Assembly (NCBI GenBank): GCA_027489105.1
Contig: JAIYAJ010000195.1
Coordinates: forward strand, 1-20,743
DNA length: 20,743 nt
Source: Zymomonas sp.
GTDB lineage: Bacteria > Pseudomonadota > Alphaproteobacteria > Sphingomonadales > Sphingomonadaceae
Direction: 5' to 3'
Shown here: positions 7,683 through 15,101 of the stretch, one piece after another
How the letters are laid out: every line of letters begins with the position of its first letter
Position numbering within the stretch: position 1 is the first letter of the stretch
Notes under the pieces: generated by a model
What the model was told of the DNA's origin: nothing
The model's database searches: none
Seen by the model: the letters and a program-made list of their open reading frames with translations, nothing else
Program-made: the position numbers and the translations under genes

Positions 7683-8776
7683 TCCGTATCTACCTGTTAG
7701 CGCTGGCGTTGATCTCAGCGGCGCCCGCTGTTGCCGATGTGCGGATCAAGGATACCGGCCGCTTCCTCGGATGGCGAGATAATCCGTTGGTCGGCTATGG
7801 TATTGTGACCGGGCTGTCGGGGTCGGGAGACAATCCGCGGAGCGAAGTAACCCGACAGGCACTGCGCAATGTGCTCGGCCGACTCGGTGCTAATCTGACA
7901 CCCGAGCAACTACAGAGCCGCAACGTGGCTGCGGTGATGGTTACTGCCAAGCTGCCGCCGTCGGCTAATGTCGGTGACCAGATCGACGTTGCGGTTTCAT
8001 CAATCGGGGATGCCCGCAGTTTGGTAGGCGGGACGCTGATGATGACCACCCTCGCCGGTCCGGATCAGCGCGTCTATGCTTTGGCCCAGGGCCCGGTGAT
8101 CGTGGGCGGCCACAGGTTCGATGCCGATTATAATGGTCAGCAGAAAAATTATCCCACGTCCGGCGTTCTACCGGGCGGTGGTACCGTGGAACAGCCGGTT
8201 CCTATCTCCGTACTTGGTGATGGCAATTTGCTGACCTTCATCTTGAAGGATCCGGACTTTACGACTGCGAGCCGCATCTCTGACGCCATCAACCGATCTC
8301 TGGGAGGCGGGACCGCTTCAGTGCGCGGCGCAGATGCCGTACGTATCCGCGTCCCGGACGGCGACAACGTAAACGGTCTGATTGCTCGTATCGAGACGCT
8401 CTGGGTCCTTCCGGACCAGCGCGCCCGCATCGTCGTCAATGAGCGTTCGGGAACTGTTGTCGCCGGAGGCGACGTACAGATTTCCAGCGTGGTCATTTCA
8501 CAGGGCGATATAAAGGTTGCCGTCTCGGTGGACAACCAAGCGGCGCAGCAGCCCTATATCCTCGGCGGGCGTGGCGACTATCAGGGGTTGATCGTGACAA
8601 ACACCCGGTTGGAGGTAAGCGAACCGCGCGACGCCGTGGTCAAGCTTCCCCGAACCAGCGTCGCCGACCTAGTTCAGGCGTTGCATCAGGCCCAGGTCAA
8701 CACGAGGGGTATGATCGCCATTCTCGAGGCAATGAAGAGCGCGGGTGCGCTTCATGCCGATATCATCGTGCAATAA
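7679..8776 (+). CDS. flgI: Flagellar P-ring protein FlgI
   Basis: FlgI is the periplasmic subunit of the P ring, the bushing of the rod in the peptidoglycan layer. The 365-aa product is full length. A clear signal peptide (IRIYLLALALISAAPAVA) is followed by VRIKDTGRFLGWRDNPLVGYGIVTGLSGSGD, the hallmark FlgI start. Other conserved parts are LPPSANVGDQIDVAVSSIGDARSL with GGTLMMT, the VLPGGGTVE segment, and the C-terminal IVVNERSGTVVAGGDVQIS. It overlaps flgH by 4 bp (ATGA). flgB starts 11 bp after the stop. Confidence 0.97.
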   Translation: MIRIYLLALALISAAPAVADVRIKDTGRFLGWRDNPLVGYGIVTGLSGSGDNPRSEVTRQALRNVLGRLGANLTPEQLQSRNVAAVMVTAKLPPSANVGDQIDVAVSSIGDARSLVGGTLMMTTLAGPDQRVYALAQGPVIVGGHRFDADYNGQQKNYPTSGVLPGGGTVEQPVPISVLGDGNLLTFILKDPDFTTASRISDAINRSLGGGTASVRGADAVRIRVPDGDNVNGLIARIETLWVLPDQRARIVVNERSGTVVAGGDVQISSVVISQGDIKVAVSVDNQAAQQPYILGGRGDYQGLIVTNTRLEVSEPRDAVVKLPRTSVADLVQALHQAQVNTRGMIAILEAMKSAGALHADIIVQ

Positions 8777-8787
8777 GGACAGGCCGC

Positions 8788-9138
8788 TTGGATCTCTTCT
8801 CTGCAGCGCTGGCTATCAAAGCTCTAGACGGCCTCTCCGTCCGAGCCGAGATCACCGCCGCGAACATCGCCAATGCTAGTACCAGGGGGTATCGTCCACA
8901 GGGCGTGCGCTTTGAGGATGCCCTCCGAGCGGCTGCTCAGTCGGGGAGTGCAGCCACGGTTCAAGCTGTTCAGCCGCGCACCAAAGCTCAGCCGACGGGT
9001 CTCCTGAGCAGTAGCTTGCGGCTCGATTCTGAGCTCGCCACCGCCTCGTCGACCGCTACGCGCTATGCCGCTCTTATCGAAGTCCTGAACCGGCGCCTCG
9101 AAATCGAGCGCACTGCGATCACTGGAGGGCGTCAATGA
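8788..9138 (+). CDS. flgB: Flagellar proximal rod protein FlgB
   Basis: FlgB is a proximal rod subunit next to FliE. The 116-aa product has the FlgB/FlgC rod motif SVRAEITAANIANASTRGYRPQ followed by VRFEDAL, and ends with an amphipathic helix, ATRYAALIEVLNRRLEIERTA. It is slightly shorter than most FlgB (about 130 aa). The start is TTG 8788, supported by AAGGA (8775-8779, overlapping the flgI stop) nine bases upstream and by the absence of any ATG before the rod motif. It overlaps flgC by 4 bp. Confidence 0.9.
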   Translation: MDLFSAALAIKALDGLSVRAEITAANIANASTRGYRPQGVRFEDALRAAAQSGSAATVQAVQPRTKAQPTGLLSSSLRLDSELATASSTATRYAALIEVLNRRLEIERTAITGGRQ

Positions 9139-9560
9139 AGTCGATGGAAATCAGCCGAAGCGGTCTCGACGTCGAATGGCGCCGGCTTGAGATAATAGCG
9201 GAGAACCTGGCGAACATGCAGACGAGCAGCGCAGCTGGCCAACCGGTATACACTGCGCGTCGGCTGCTTTCGGGCCCTGCTGGCAGTTTTGCCGAGATGG
9301 CGGGCGTCGATCGGCGCCCGGTGGCGGGCGCTGTAACGGCTTATGGCATTGAGAACCTCGTAGTAGCTCCGCGACGCGTCCACGAACCTGGTCATCCTCA
9401 TGCCGATTCCGAAGGGTTCGTATCTTATCCTGCGATCAACATGGCCGACGAAATGACCCAGATGATCAAGACCGCGCGGGCATACGAGTCCAATATTGTC
9501 GCGATGAATCTTGCACGGCAAATGTACTCGAAGGCTCTCGATTTGGGTAAGTTCGGGTGA
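9135..9560 (+). CDS. flgC: Flagellar proximal rod protein FlgC
   Basis: FlgC is a proximal rod subunit. The 141-aa product shows the N-terminal rod motif EISRSGLDVEWRRLEIIAENLANMQT, the conserved VHEPGHPHADSEGFVSYPAINMADEMTQMI segment (family form DPSHPDADAxGYVxxPNV), and the C-terminal helix ARAYESNIVAMNLARQMYSKALDLGK. Length matches the family. GGAGGG lies a few bases before ATG 9135. The start overlaps flgB (ATGA) and the stop overlaps fliE. Confidence 0.96.
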   Translation: MKSMEISRSGLDVEWRRLEIIAENLANMQTSSAAGQPVYTARRLLSGPAGSFAEMAGVDRRPVAGAVTAYGIENLVVAPRRVHEPGHPHADSEGFVSYPAINMADEMTQMIKTARAYESNIVAMNLARQMYSKALDLGKFG

Positions 9561-9886
9561 GTGGGCTCGAGGCGGCGCTCGCCGCAATTGGCAAGATCGG
9601 TGGTGCGGGCGCGGCCGAGCGAATAGAGGGGCTGCCGTTGCCCCAAAACACCCTTCAGGCCAACGGACTCTCCTTCGCCGATATGCTCGTGAACGGGATC
9701 GAGGCGGTCGAGGGCAAGGTGGCTGCGGCGAATTCGATCGCAAATGCATTCGTCCTCGACGATAATATTCCGGTGCATCAGGTGACCTTTGCTCTCGAGG
9801 AAGCAAGGTTGTCGCTCGAACTCGCCCTCCAAATCCGTAACCGTATGACTGATGCCTATCAGCAGTTGATGGGGATGCAGCTCTAA
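9557..9886 (+). CDS. fliE: MS ring-rod adaptor FliE
   Basis: FliE joins the MS ring to the rod and is the first protein exported through the gate. The 109-aa product has the expected layout: a variable N-terminus, LSFADMLVNGIEAVEGKVAAANSIANAFVLDD, then the motif VHQVTFALEEARLSLELALQIRNRMTDAYQQLMGMQL, which matches the FliE C-terminus (LHEVMIAxEKAxLSFxLxxQVRNKLVxAYQEIMRMQV). The start is GTG 9557, overlapping the flgC stop by 4 bp. fliF follows three bases after the stop. Confidence 0.96.
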   Translation: MSGLEAALAAIGKIGGAGAAERIEGLPLPQNTLQANGLSFADMLVNGIEAVEGKVAAANSIANAFVLDDNIPVHQVTFALEEARLSLELALQIRNRMTDAYQQLMGMQL

Positions 9887-9889
9887 GCC

Positions 9890-11113
9890 ATGGCCAACCT
9901 TGAAACTCTTCAGACGATGAGCGGCCGGCGGCAGCTGGCTTTGGCGTTCGGCGTGCTGATAGTCTTGTGTGTCGCGATGATCGGCGCCTATTTTCTCTTT
10001 TTCAAACCGACCTACACAGTGCTGTTTTCCAAGCTCAGGCCGGCCGATGCCGCCGCGATCGTCGGTGAGCTCGACAAGAAGAAGATCCCTTTCCAGCTGG
10101 CTGACGATGGAGCGACGATTTTGGTACCCGAGCGCGACGCAGCAGGCGCGCGTGTAGATGTGCTCGGTTCTGACCTGCCGCTCAAAGGTGGCGTCGGCTT
10201 TGAACTGTTCAACAAGTCGGACATGGGGCTCACTGAGTTCGCTCAGAAGATCAATTATCTTCGGGCGCTTCAGGGCGAGCTTGCGCGAACCATCATGTCG
10301 ATTGAGGGCATAGAAACAGCGCGGGTTCATCTTTCGATGAGCGAGCCCACAATTTTCAAATCGGACCGAATTCCCCCCAAGGCATCCGTAACGATCACGA
10401 CCGGCCCCGGCCTTTCGCTGACTACGGGTACCGTCCGCGGCATCCAGCGGATGGTAGCAGCTGCTGTCCCTGAACTCGACACCACCAATGTTGTCATCCT
10501 GGATGACACCGGCAGGATCGTGAGCAGCGATGCGCCGGAGGCGGTCGGCGGCTCCCCTTATCTTCAACAGAAGGCAGCGATCGAAGCCTTCGAAACCGCA
10601 CGTATTCGTGAACAACTTCAGCCCGCTCTTGGGCCTGGCCAACTTTCTATCGCGGTTTGGGCGGATTTTTCGACAGACTCCGGCGACGATTCAGCAACGG
10701 GCCCAGGTGAAGCCACACGCGACTATCGGTTGGTCGTGACCCTTACTCCGCATCGCCTGTTCACCGATGCTGATCGCGAAGAGGTCATTGCGCGCACGGC
10801 CCGAGCCATAGGCTTCAAACCCGACCTAGGTGATGTGATCAGCTTTGCTGCCATGGTTTCTGCTGCGCATGGCGAGACCGGTTCCGACCGGCCAGCCGTC
10901 CGATCCGTGCCGATTACTTTGCCCGCGCCTGCATCAGGCTTTCCAGAGCCGAATGCGAGGCTGCTGATCCCCCTGGGAATAGGAGTCATATTACTCTTCT
11001 TCGGGCTTGACCGTTGGGCCGCAGTTCGCCGTCGGCGCCGCCGTTCACGGCTCATTGCCCGGTTCGAGACCCTGCTAGATCAAGAAGGGGGGGAGAGACT
11101 TGGATCTGCCTGA
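9890..11113 (+). CDS. fliF: Flagellar MS-ring protein FliF, short form
   Basis: FliF forms the MS ring in the inner membrane, the base on which the export gate and rotor assemble. The 407-aa product is clearly FliF: TM1 (about 17-38), YTVLFSKLRPADAAAIVGELDKKKIPFQL and LPLKGGVGFELFNKSDMGLTEFAQKINYLRALQGELARTI (RBM1/2), IEGIETARVHLSM, and TM2 (about 357-374). Two parts are missing against the usual 530-570 aa. The long insertion in the third ring-building domain (beta-collar) is reduced to a short GDDSATGPGEATRDYR linker. The cytoplasmic tail after TM2 is only about 33 residues, mostly Arg-rich, with no recognisable FliG-binding helices. A G7 tract (11087-11093) lies near the stop, and the gene overlaps the next one by 14 bp. 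Confidence 0.93.
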   Translation: MANLETLQTMSGRRQLALAFGVLIVLCVAMIGAYFLFFKPTYTVLFSKLRPADAAAIVGELDKKKIPFQLADDGATILVPERDAAGARVDVLGSDLPLKGGVGFELFNKSDMGLTEFAQKINYLRALQGELARTIMSIEGIETARVHLSMSEPTIFKSDRIPPKASVTITTGPGLSLTTGTVRGIQRMVAAAVPELDTTNVVILDDTGRIVSSDAPEAVGGSPYLQQKAAIEAFETARIREQLQPALGPGQLSIAVWADFSTDSGDDSATGPGEATRDYRLVVTLTPHRLFTDADREEVIARTARAIGFKPDLGDVISFAAMVSAAHGETGSDRPAVRSVPITLPAPASGFPEPNARLLIPLGIGVILLFFGLDRWAAVRRRRRRSRLIARFETLLDQEGGERLGSA

Positions 11114-11438
11114 CCGTGCCTTGCGCTTGGCCGTGGCAGAGCTGGCGGCCCAGCCACGTAGCGATATCGATGCCGTTCTCGAGGCTCTTCCGGAGGCGTA
11201 TAGTCGAAGGATTGCCGGGCTGCTGACGAGCGTGCGCAGCGATACGACTTCGTCGAGCTTTGCATATCTGTCGCCTTGGCTGGCAGAACGGGTGCAAACG
11301 GGAAAAGGCATGACGGAACATGCCGCGGAAGTACTTCTGGCGTGCGCAAAGCGGACTATGCCGACAGCCGCTGCCGAAATCCACAATCCCTCACTGCTGG
11401 GTAGGATTGCCGCCATGTTCCGGGCATACCGCACATGA
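11100..11438 (+). CDS. Unrecognised 112-aa protein in the fliG position
   Basis: In flagellar clusters fliG (about 330 aa) normally sits between fliF and fliH. Here the slot holds a 112-aa, mostly helical soluble protein (DRALRLAVAELAAQPRSDIDAVLEALPEAYSRRIAGLL in the N-terminal part), with no FliG motor-domain motif and no membrane segment. The DIDAVLEALPE stretch faintly recalls the helical repeats of FliG, but I cannot claim homology. In injectisome operons the equivalent slot (between sctJ and sctL) holds sctK, so a small FliF-to-C-ring connector is a reasonable guess. TTG 11100 follows a strong GGGGGGGAG ribosome-binding sequence. The gene overlaps fliF by 14 bp and fliH by 4, so it is embedded in the operon. 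Confidence 0.7.
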   Translation: MDLPDRALRLAVAELAAQPRSDIDAVLEALPEAYSRRIAGLLTSVRSDTTSSSFAYLSPWLAERVQTGKGMTEHAAEVLLACAKRTMPTAAAEIHNPSLLGRIAAMFRAYRT

Positions 11439-12115
11439 CCTCACTTATCCGTCAGGCCTCGGCGCATAACGCAATTCGGTCATTGCAAAATCAGAGTGAT
11501 CCGGTTGTTGCGGCGTCACCTTCCGATCCATTTACAGATTCCGAACAAGCTCGCCTCCAGGATGAGGTCGCCCGTTTGACGGCGGCGTTGGACGAACAGA
11601 TCCGATTAACAGATGCAATCCGAAGCGCGGCCAATGACGAGATTCTCGAGGCGCGAGACAAGGGGTACGCCGAAGGGCTGGCGGCAGCGGTGAGCCGAGA
11701 GGAGGATCGGATAACCGCCTTGCAAATCGCAGTTGACGAAGCTGTCGCAACATTCGACGAGCAGCTTGCTGGCAGCGAGCGCCTCGCTGCCCTGCTTGCG
11801 CGCGAGTGTCTGGACCGCATGTTTGGACAAGATGATGATCAGACGGCGCTATTGCACCGGCTGATCACTCACCAACTCCGCCAGATCGAGGCAGGAAGTC
11901 ACATTGCGCTAAGTGTGTCGCCGCAGGACTTTCCTGATCTGGCGACACTTTCCTCGATTGTCCCGATCGGCGGTCCGTGCTTCACGGTTGAGCATCGCGC
12001 TGATCTGAATCCGGGACAACTCGTGATGACGCTCCAGCTCGGTGCACTGGAGGTCGGTCTTGACCGACAGTGGGGCCGACTGCGGGCCACACTCGGCGAG
12101 CTGGCGGAAGCATGA
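11435..12115 (+). CDS. fliH: Flagellar ATPase regulator FliH (FliH/SctL family)
   Basis: FliH is the stator-like partner of the FliI ATPase; it ties the ATPase to the C ring and export gate. The 226-aa product has a charged alpha-helical/coiled-coil region (about 38-115: ARLQDEVARLTAALDEQIRL, ARDKGYAEGLAAAVSREEDRI) containing the A-x-x-x-G-x-x-x-G-like YAEGLAA element typical of FliH. A globular C-terminus follows with ALSVSPQDFP, VEHRADLNPGQLVMTLQLGALEVGLDRQWGRL, which fits the E-D--L--G---I-T--G-ID pattern of FliH/SctL. It sits directly before fliI and overlaps it by 4 bp (ATGA at 12112). Confidence 0.82.
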   Translation: MTSLIRQASAHNAIRSLQNQSDPVVAASPSDPFTDSEQARLQDEVARLTAALDEQIRLTDAIRSAANDEILEARDKGYAEGLAAAVSREEDRITALQIAVDEAVATFDEQLAGSERLAALLARECLDRMFGQDDDQTALLHRLITHQLRQIEAGSHIALSVSPQDFPDLATLSSIVPIGGPCFTVEHRADLNPGQLVMTLQLGALEVGLDRQWGRLRATLGELAEA

Positions 12116-13425
12116 TGCAAGAGCATCCCTTTTTGACGCGTTTGCGGATGGTGGAACCAGTGCTGCGCACGGGGCACGTCCGATCGATCGGCAGTCATCT
12201 GATCGAGGCGAATGGTCCCGATGTTCCATTGGGTACTTTGTGCGCCATTGATCGCCGCCACGGCGAGCCGCTGCTCGCCGAAGTCGTCAAGATCAGTGAC
12301 AACGGTGTGTCGCTGGCTCCTATGGCGGATCCCGGATCGATCGCGCTTGGGGCACGCGTGTCGGCCAACGAGGCCGTTCGCTCTATTCCCGCTGGTGAGG
12401 CGTTGCTCGGCAGGGTGGTCAACGCGTTGGGCGTCCCGTTGATGGGGGACCCGATCCGCTCAATCCACACTGAGCCGTTTCCTGCGCTTCCACCCGCTCC
12501 GCTAGACCGAGTGTCGCCGCGAGAACGCGTGGATACCGGGATTCGCGCGATTGATAGTTTGCTGACGCTGGGGCGTGGCCAGCGCATCGGTATCTTCGCT
12601 CCGGCTGGCGTTGGCAAAACCAGCTTGGTATCACAGCTTGCCAGTTCGGTTGCAGCCGATCATGTCATTCTCTGTCAGATCGGTGAGCGCGGCCGAGAGG
12701 TTGAGACCCTTTGGCATGAAGGTCTCACTGCTGCGGTTCGCGCCCGCGCGACGCTCGTAGCAGCGACATCGGACGAGAGCGCCGCGATGCGCGCGCGCGC
12801 CGCCGCCCACGCTGTTGCGCTTGCTGCGCACTGGCGTGCCCGCGGCAAGCACGTGTTGCTGCTAATCGATTCTGCAACGCGGCTCGCTATGGCGCTACGT
12901 GAACTAGGCCTTGCCGCCGGTGAGCCGCCTACGATGCGGGCCTATACCCCCAACGTCTTTTCGATGATCCCCCGTCTTGTTGAATGCTGTGGAGCGGTCC
13001 GCGGCGGTGGGGCGGTCTCCGCGATCCTCACTGTTCTGTGTGAAGGTGAGGAAATGGACGATCCGATTTCTGAGATGATGAAGTCTATTCTAGATGGTCA
13101 CATTCTGTTGTCACGCAGTCTCGCTGAGCAGGGTCATTTTCCCGCTATCGACATAGTTCGCAGCGTTAGCCGTCGCGCGGAAACGCTCGTGGACGCGACG
13201 CATTCAAAAAGCGTCGCAAAGGCGCGTCGCCTCCTCGCTCGCTACGACAGCGCGCGTACCTTGATTGAGACTGGACTATATGTGGCGGGTACTGATCGCG
13301 ATATCGACGCGGCGATCAAAGCGCGACCCCAACTGATGACTTTCCTCGCGCAGGAAGCAGGGGAGCGGCCCAGTTTCTCGCGATCCAGCGCCCTGCTTTC
13401 AGACCTGCTGCGGAGCATTGGCTGA
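12112..13425 (+). CDS. fliI: Flagellar export ATPase FliI
   Basis: FliI is the F1-beta-like ATPase at the base of the export apparatus. The 437-aa product contains the Walker A loop APAGVGKT (163-170), GERGREV with the catalytic Glu (191-197), Walker B LLLIDSATRLAMALRE (249-264), AAGEPPTMRAYTPNVFSMIPRLVE (268-291; most homologues have GYPPSVF) and the SRSLAEQGHFPAID segment (334-347). The Walker A ends in GKT where many FliI have GKS; both bind nucleotide. The ATG at 12112 overlaps the fliH stop and gives a normal N-terminus. The longer in-frame start at 12070 would lie deep within fliH and is unlikely. It overlaps the next gene by one base. Confidence 0.97.
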   Translation: MMQEHPFLTRLRMVEPVLRTGHVRSIGSHLIEANGPDVPLGTLCAIDRRHGEPLLAEVVKISDNGVSLAPMADPGSIALGARVSANEAVRSIPAGEALLGRVVNALGVPLMGDPIRSIHTEPFPALPPAPLDRVSPRERVDTGIRAIDSLLTLGRGQRIGIFAPAGVGKTSLVSQLASSVAADHVILCQIGERGREVETLWHEGLTAAVRARATLVAATSDESAAMRARAAAHAVALAAHWRARGKHVLLLIDSATRLAMALRELGLAAGEPPTMRAYTPNVFSMIPRLVECCGAVRGGGAVSAILTVLCEGEEMDDPISEMMKSILDGHILLSRSLAEQGHFPAIDIVRSVSRRAETLVDATHSKSVAKARRLLARYDSARTLIETGLYVAGTDRDIDAAIKARPQLMTFLAQEAGERPSFSRSSALLSDLLRSIG

Positions 13426-13871
13426 TGCGCAATTCCAGTAGCAATCGCATCGCCGAAATCGTCAATATCCGACGACTGCAGGCCGCAAAGGCGCAGGACG
13501 ACGCCGGCCGTCAAGTCCGCAGCGTGCAAAGACTGGAGAGCGAGCGTGATGATCATAAGGCCGGCTTGGACAAACTGATCGAAGGCTATCGGGGCTTTCT
13601 CGGCGCCAGGACTTTTGATCCCGTGCTCGGCGCAGGCTGGCTGGAAGAGATTGATGCCAGCGCACAATGCTTGGCAACGAATGACGAACGGCTGAGCGAG
13701 GCGCGAGCGACAGCCATCGCCTCGGCAAAGCTATGGAATGAGGCAAGGGGGCGACAGGATCTCGCCGAGACATTGTGGCGCTCGGGTGTAAAGCGCGAGA
13801 TCCGTGCCCAAGAGGACAAGGAGTTCGCCGATGTGATGGACCTACGTCTGATCCGGTCCATCTGCTCATGA
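13425..13871 (+). CDS. fliJ: FliJ-like coiled-coil export protein
   Basis: FliJ is the small coiled-coil central stalk of the FliH-FliI-FliJ complex. The 148-aa product is highly charged and predicted helical throughout (IVNIRRLQAAKAQDDAGRQV, VQRLESERDDHKAGLDKLIEG, then ARATAIASAKLWNEARGRQD with KREIRAQEDKEFADVMDLRL), without membrane or catalytic motifs. Length (FliJ is about 147 aa), coiled-coil character and position right after fliI all fit FliJ/SctO, a family with little sequence conservation. The assignment therefore rests mainly on context. It overlaps fliI by one base and the next gene by four. Confidence 0.75.
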   Translation: MRNSSSNRIAEIVNIRRLQAAKAQDDAGRQVRSVQRLESERDDHKAGLDKLIEGYRGFLGARTFDPVLGAGWLEEIDASAQCLATNDERLSEARATAIASAKLWNEARGRQDLAETLWRSGVKREIRAQEDKEFADVMDLRLIRSICS

Positions 13872-14710
13872 TCGAGACAAGCTTGATCAGCGACCTTCTG
13901 CCTTTGGCGGCGGGGAGGGGTGGACCGATGACGGTGGTGACGGATTTCGCCGAGTTGCTGATGATCGGCGATCGGATTGAGGATAAGGAGGCGCCGGTCA
14001 TCTCACTTGGCCCGCCCGTCGCTAGCCCGTCTGCTAGAGATGATGATTCTGTCATCCGGCCCGATGCGTTGGCATTCCGCGCGACGGATCTGCTTGCACG
14101 TGCAACGCGGCCGATGAAACTCGAAGAGGGCCAAGTCCGCCAATCTGCAGTCATCAGCACGCTCACGCCGGGTTACGTGTCGCCCATGCCTGTTACGGGC
14201 ATGCCCTGTGCACTGACCGACCCGGCCTGTTACTCGGACTCGGCCATCCGCACGGAAGCCACTTTGGTAGACAAGACCACCACCGGTGTGGAACGACGAG
14301 TGCCGTTGTTGCCATCGCAGGATGCAAAGTCAGTTACGAAACCAATAGCTAGCCAGTTCCCCCCGGGGCTTACGGCACAGTATGTCGATGCAGATCGATC
14401 ATTAAGGGGCCCATCCACACCTATCGTCGCCGGCGCTCGTCGCCCTGTGTCGCCACCCCCGGGAGGCGCGCTGGCCCATGCCGCTGATGGGGCAATCAGG
14501 GTCGATGTGACATGCGGGCCCGACGGACTGCTTGTCGGCATCCTGATCCCGTTTTTCGACTTACAACAGGCACCCCAACTGGCGCGCCGGATCGGCGAGA
14601 TCTTAGACGCCTATGCCGGCATGAGGGCTCGCGTAGCGATTAACGGCACCGATGTTGGCAGATCGGTAACTAGCAAGGGAGGATCTGGCCATGGCGGTCA
14701 GCGGAATTAG
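13868..14710 (+). CDS. Probable FliK-like hook-length control protein (positional)
   Basis: In many clusters fliK lies between fliJ and flgD, and this gene occupies that place. The 280-aa product has the general build of FliK: a long, low-complexity, Pro/Thr/Ala-rich middle (about 40-205) that is probably disordered, and a smaller, more ordered C-terminal part (about 207-262: IRVDVTCGPDGLLVGILIPF, then RRIGEILDAYAGMRARVAIN). The canonical FliK_C motif (LxPxxLGxVxVxL) is not evident, so the call is by context. ATG 13868 overlaps the fliJ stop (ATGA); an earlier in-frame start at 13775 would run through fliJ. Its last 20 bp overlap the flgD start, an unusually long overlap for this operon. Confidence 0.55.
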   Translation: MIETSLISDLLPLAAGRGGPMTVVTDFAELLMIGDRIEDKEAPVISLGPPVASPSARDDDSVIRPDALAFRATDLLARATRPMKLEEGQVRQSAVISTLTPGYVSPMPVTGMPCALTDPACYSDSAIRTEATLVDKTTTGVERRVPLLPSQDAKSVTKPIASQFPPGLTAQYVDADRSLRGPSTPIVAGARRPVSPPPGGALAHAADGAIRVDVTCGPDGLLVGILIPFFDLQQAPQLARRIGEILDAYAGMRARVAINGTDVGRSVTSKGGSGHGGQRN

Positions 14711-15089
14711 TGCGACCACCGGAAACGCGGCCTTTGGTCTCGATTTCCAATCCCTTCTGCGAATCATTTTGACCCAATTGACCTATCAGGATCCGCTGAA
14801 GCCGCTCGACAATTTCCAGTTCGTTTCGCAGCTTGCGCAATTTTCACAATTGCAACAGTCACAGACGCTCAATGATTCCATTTCCTCCCTGCTGTCGGCG
14901 CAGTCGGCAACGCAGGCGACGGGATTGCTCGGTCGGACGGTCGATTATCGCGCTAGTGATGACACTTTGCTGTCGGGTACCGTGAAGGCCATCTCGTTCG
15001 CCAATGGCGCACCACAACTCACCATACAGACCGCCGATGGCAAGACAATTTCGGGTCTTGGCCTCGCTGACGTCAATCAAGTTCGCTGA
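14691..15089 (+). CDS. flgD: Hook cap/assembly protein FlgD, short form
   Basis: FlgD is the hook cap scaffold needed for FlgE polymerisation. The 132-aa product has the diagnostic N-terminal domain LDFQSLLRIILTQLTYQDPLKPLDNFQFVSQLAQFSQLQQSQTLNDSI (about 18-65), followed by ATGLLGRTVDYRASDD and a truncated C-terminal part ending TADGKTISGLGLADVNQVR. It lacks most of the FlgD Tudor/Ig-like C-terminal domains of enteric forms (about 230 aa); short FlgD proteins of this size are known in alphaproteobacteria. It starts inside the end of the previous gene (20-bp overlap). flgE begins 12 bp downstream. Confidence 0.95.
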   Translation: MAVSGISATTGNAAFGLDFQSLLRIILTQLTYQDPLKPLDNFQFVSQLAQFSQLQQSQTLNDSISSLLSAQSATQATGLLGRTVDYRASDDTLLSGTVKAISFANGAPQLTIQTADGKTISGLGLADVNQVR

Positions 15090-15101
15090 AGAGGAACGAG
15101 C

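Noticed and set aside
11100..11438. Calling the 112-aa gene fliG
   Set aside because: It is one third of FliG length and has none of the recognisable FliG middle or motor-domain motifs; only position supports it.
12070..12111. Upstream start for fliI
   Set aside because: It would lie 46 bp inside fliH and adds a non-conserved Gly/Arg-rich stretch; ATG 12112 forms the usual ATGA junction.
13775..13867. Upstream start for the fliK-like gene
   Set aside because: It reads through the last third of fliJ in another frame; ATG 13868 overlaps the fliJ stop as at the other junctions.
14187..14205. Short hairpin CATGCC-N7-GGCATG inside the fliK-like gene
   Set aside because: Six base pairs within a coding region, no T-run and no repeat elsewhere; expected by chance.
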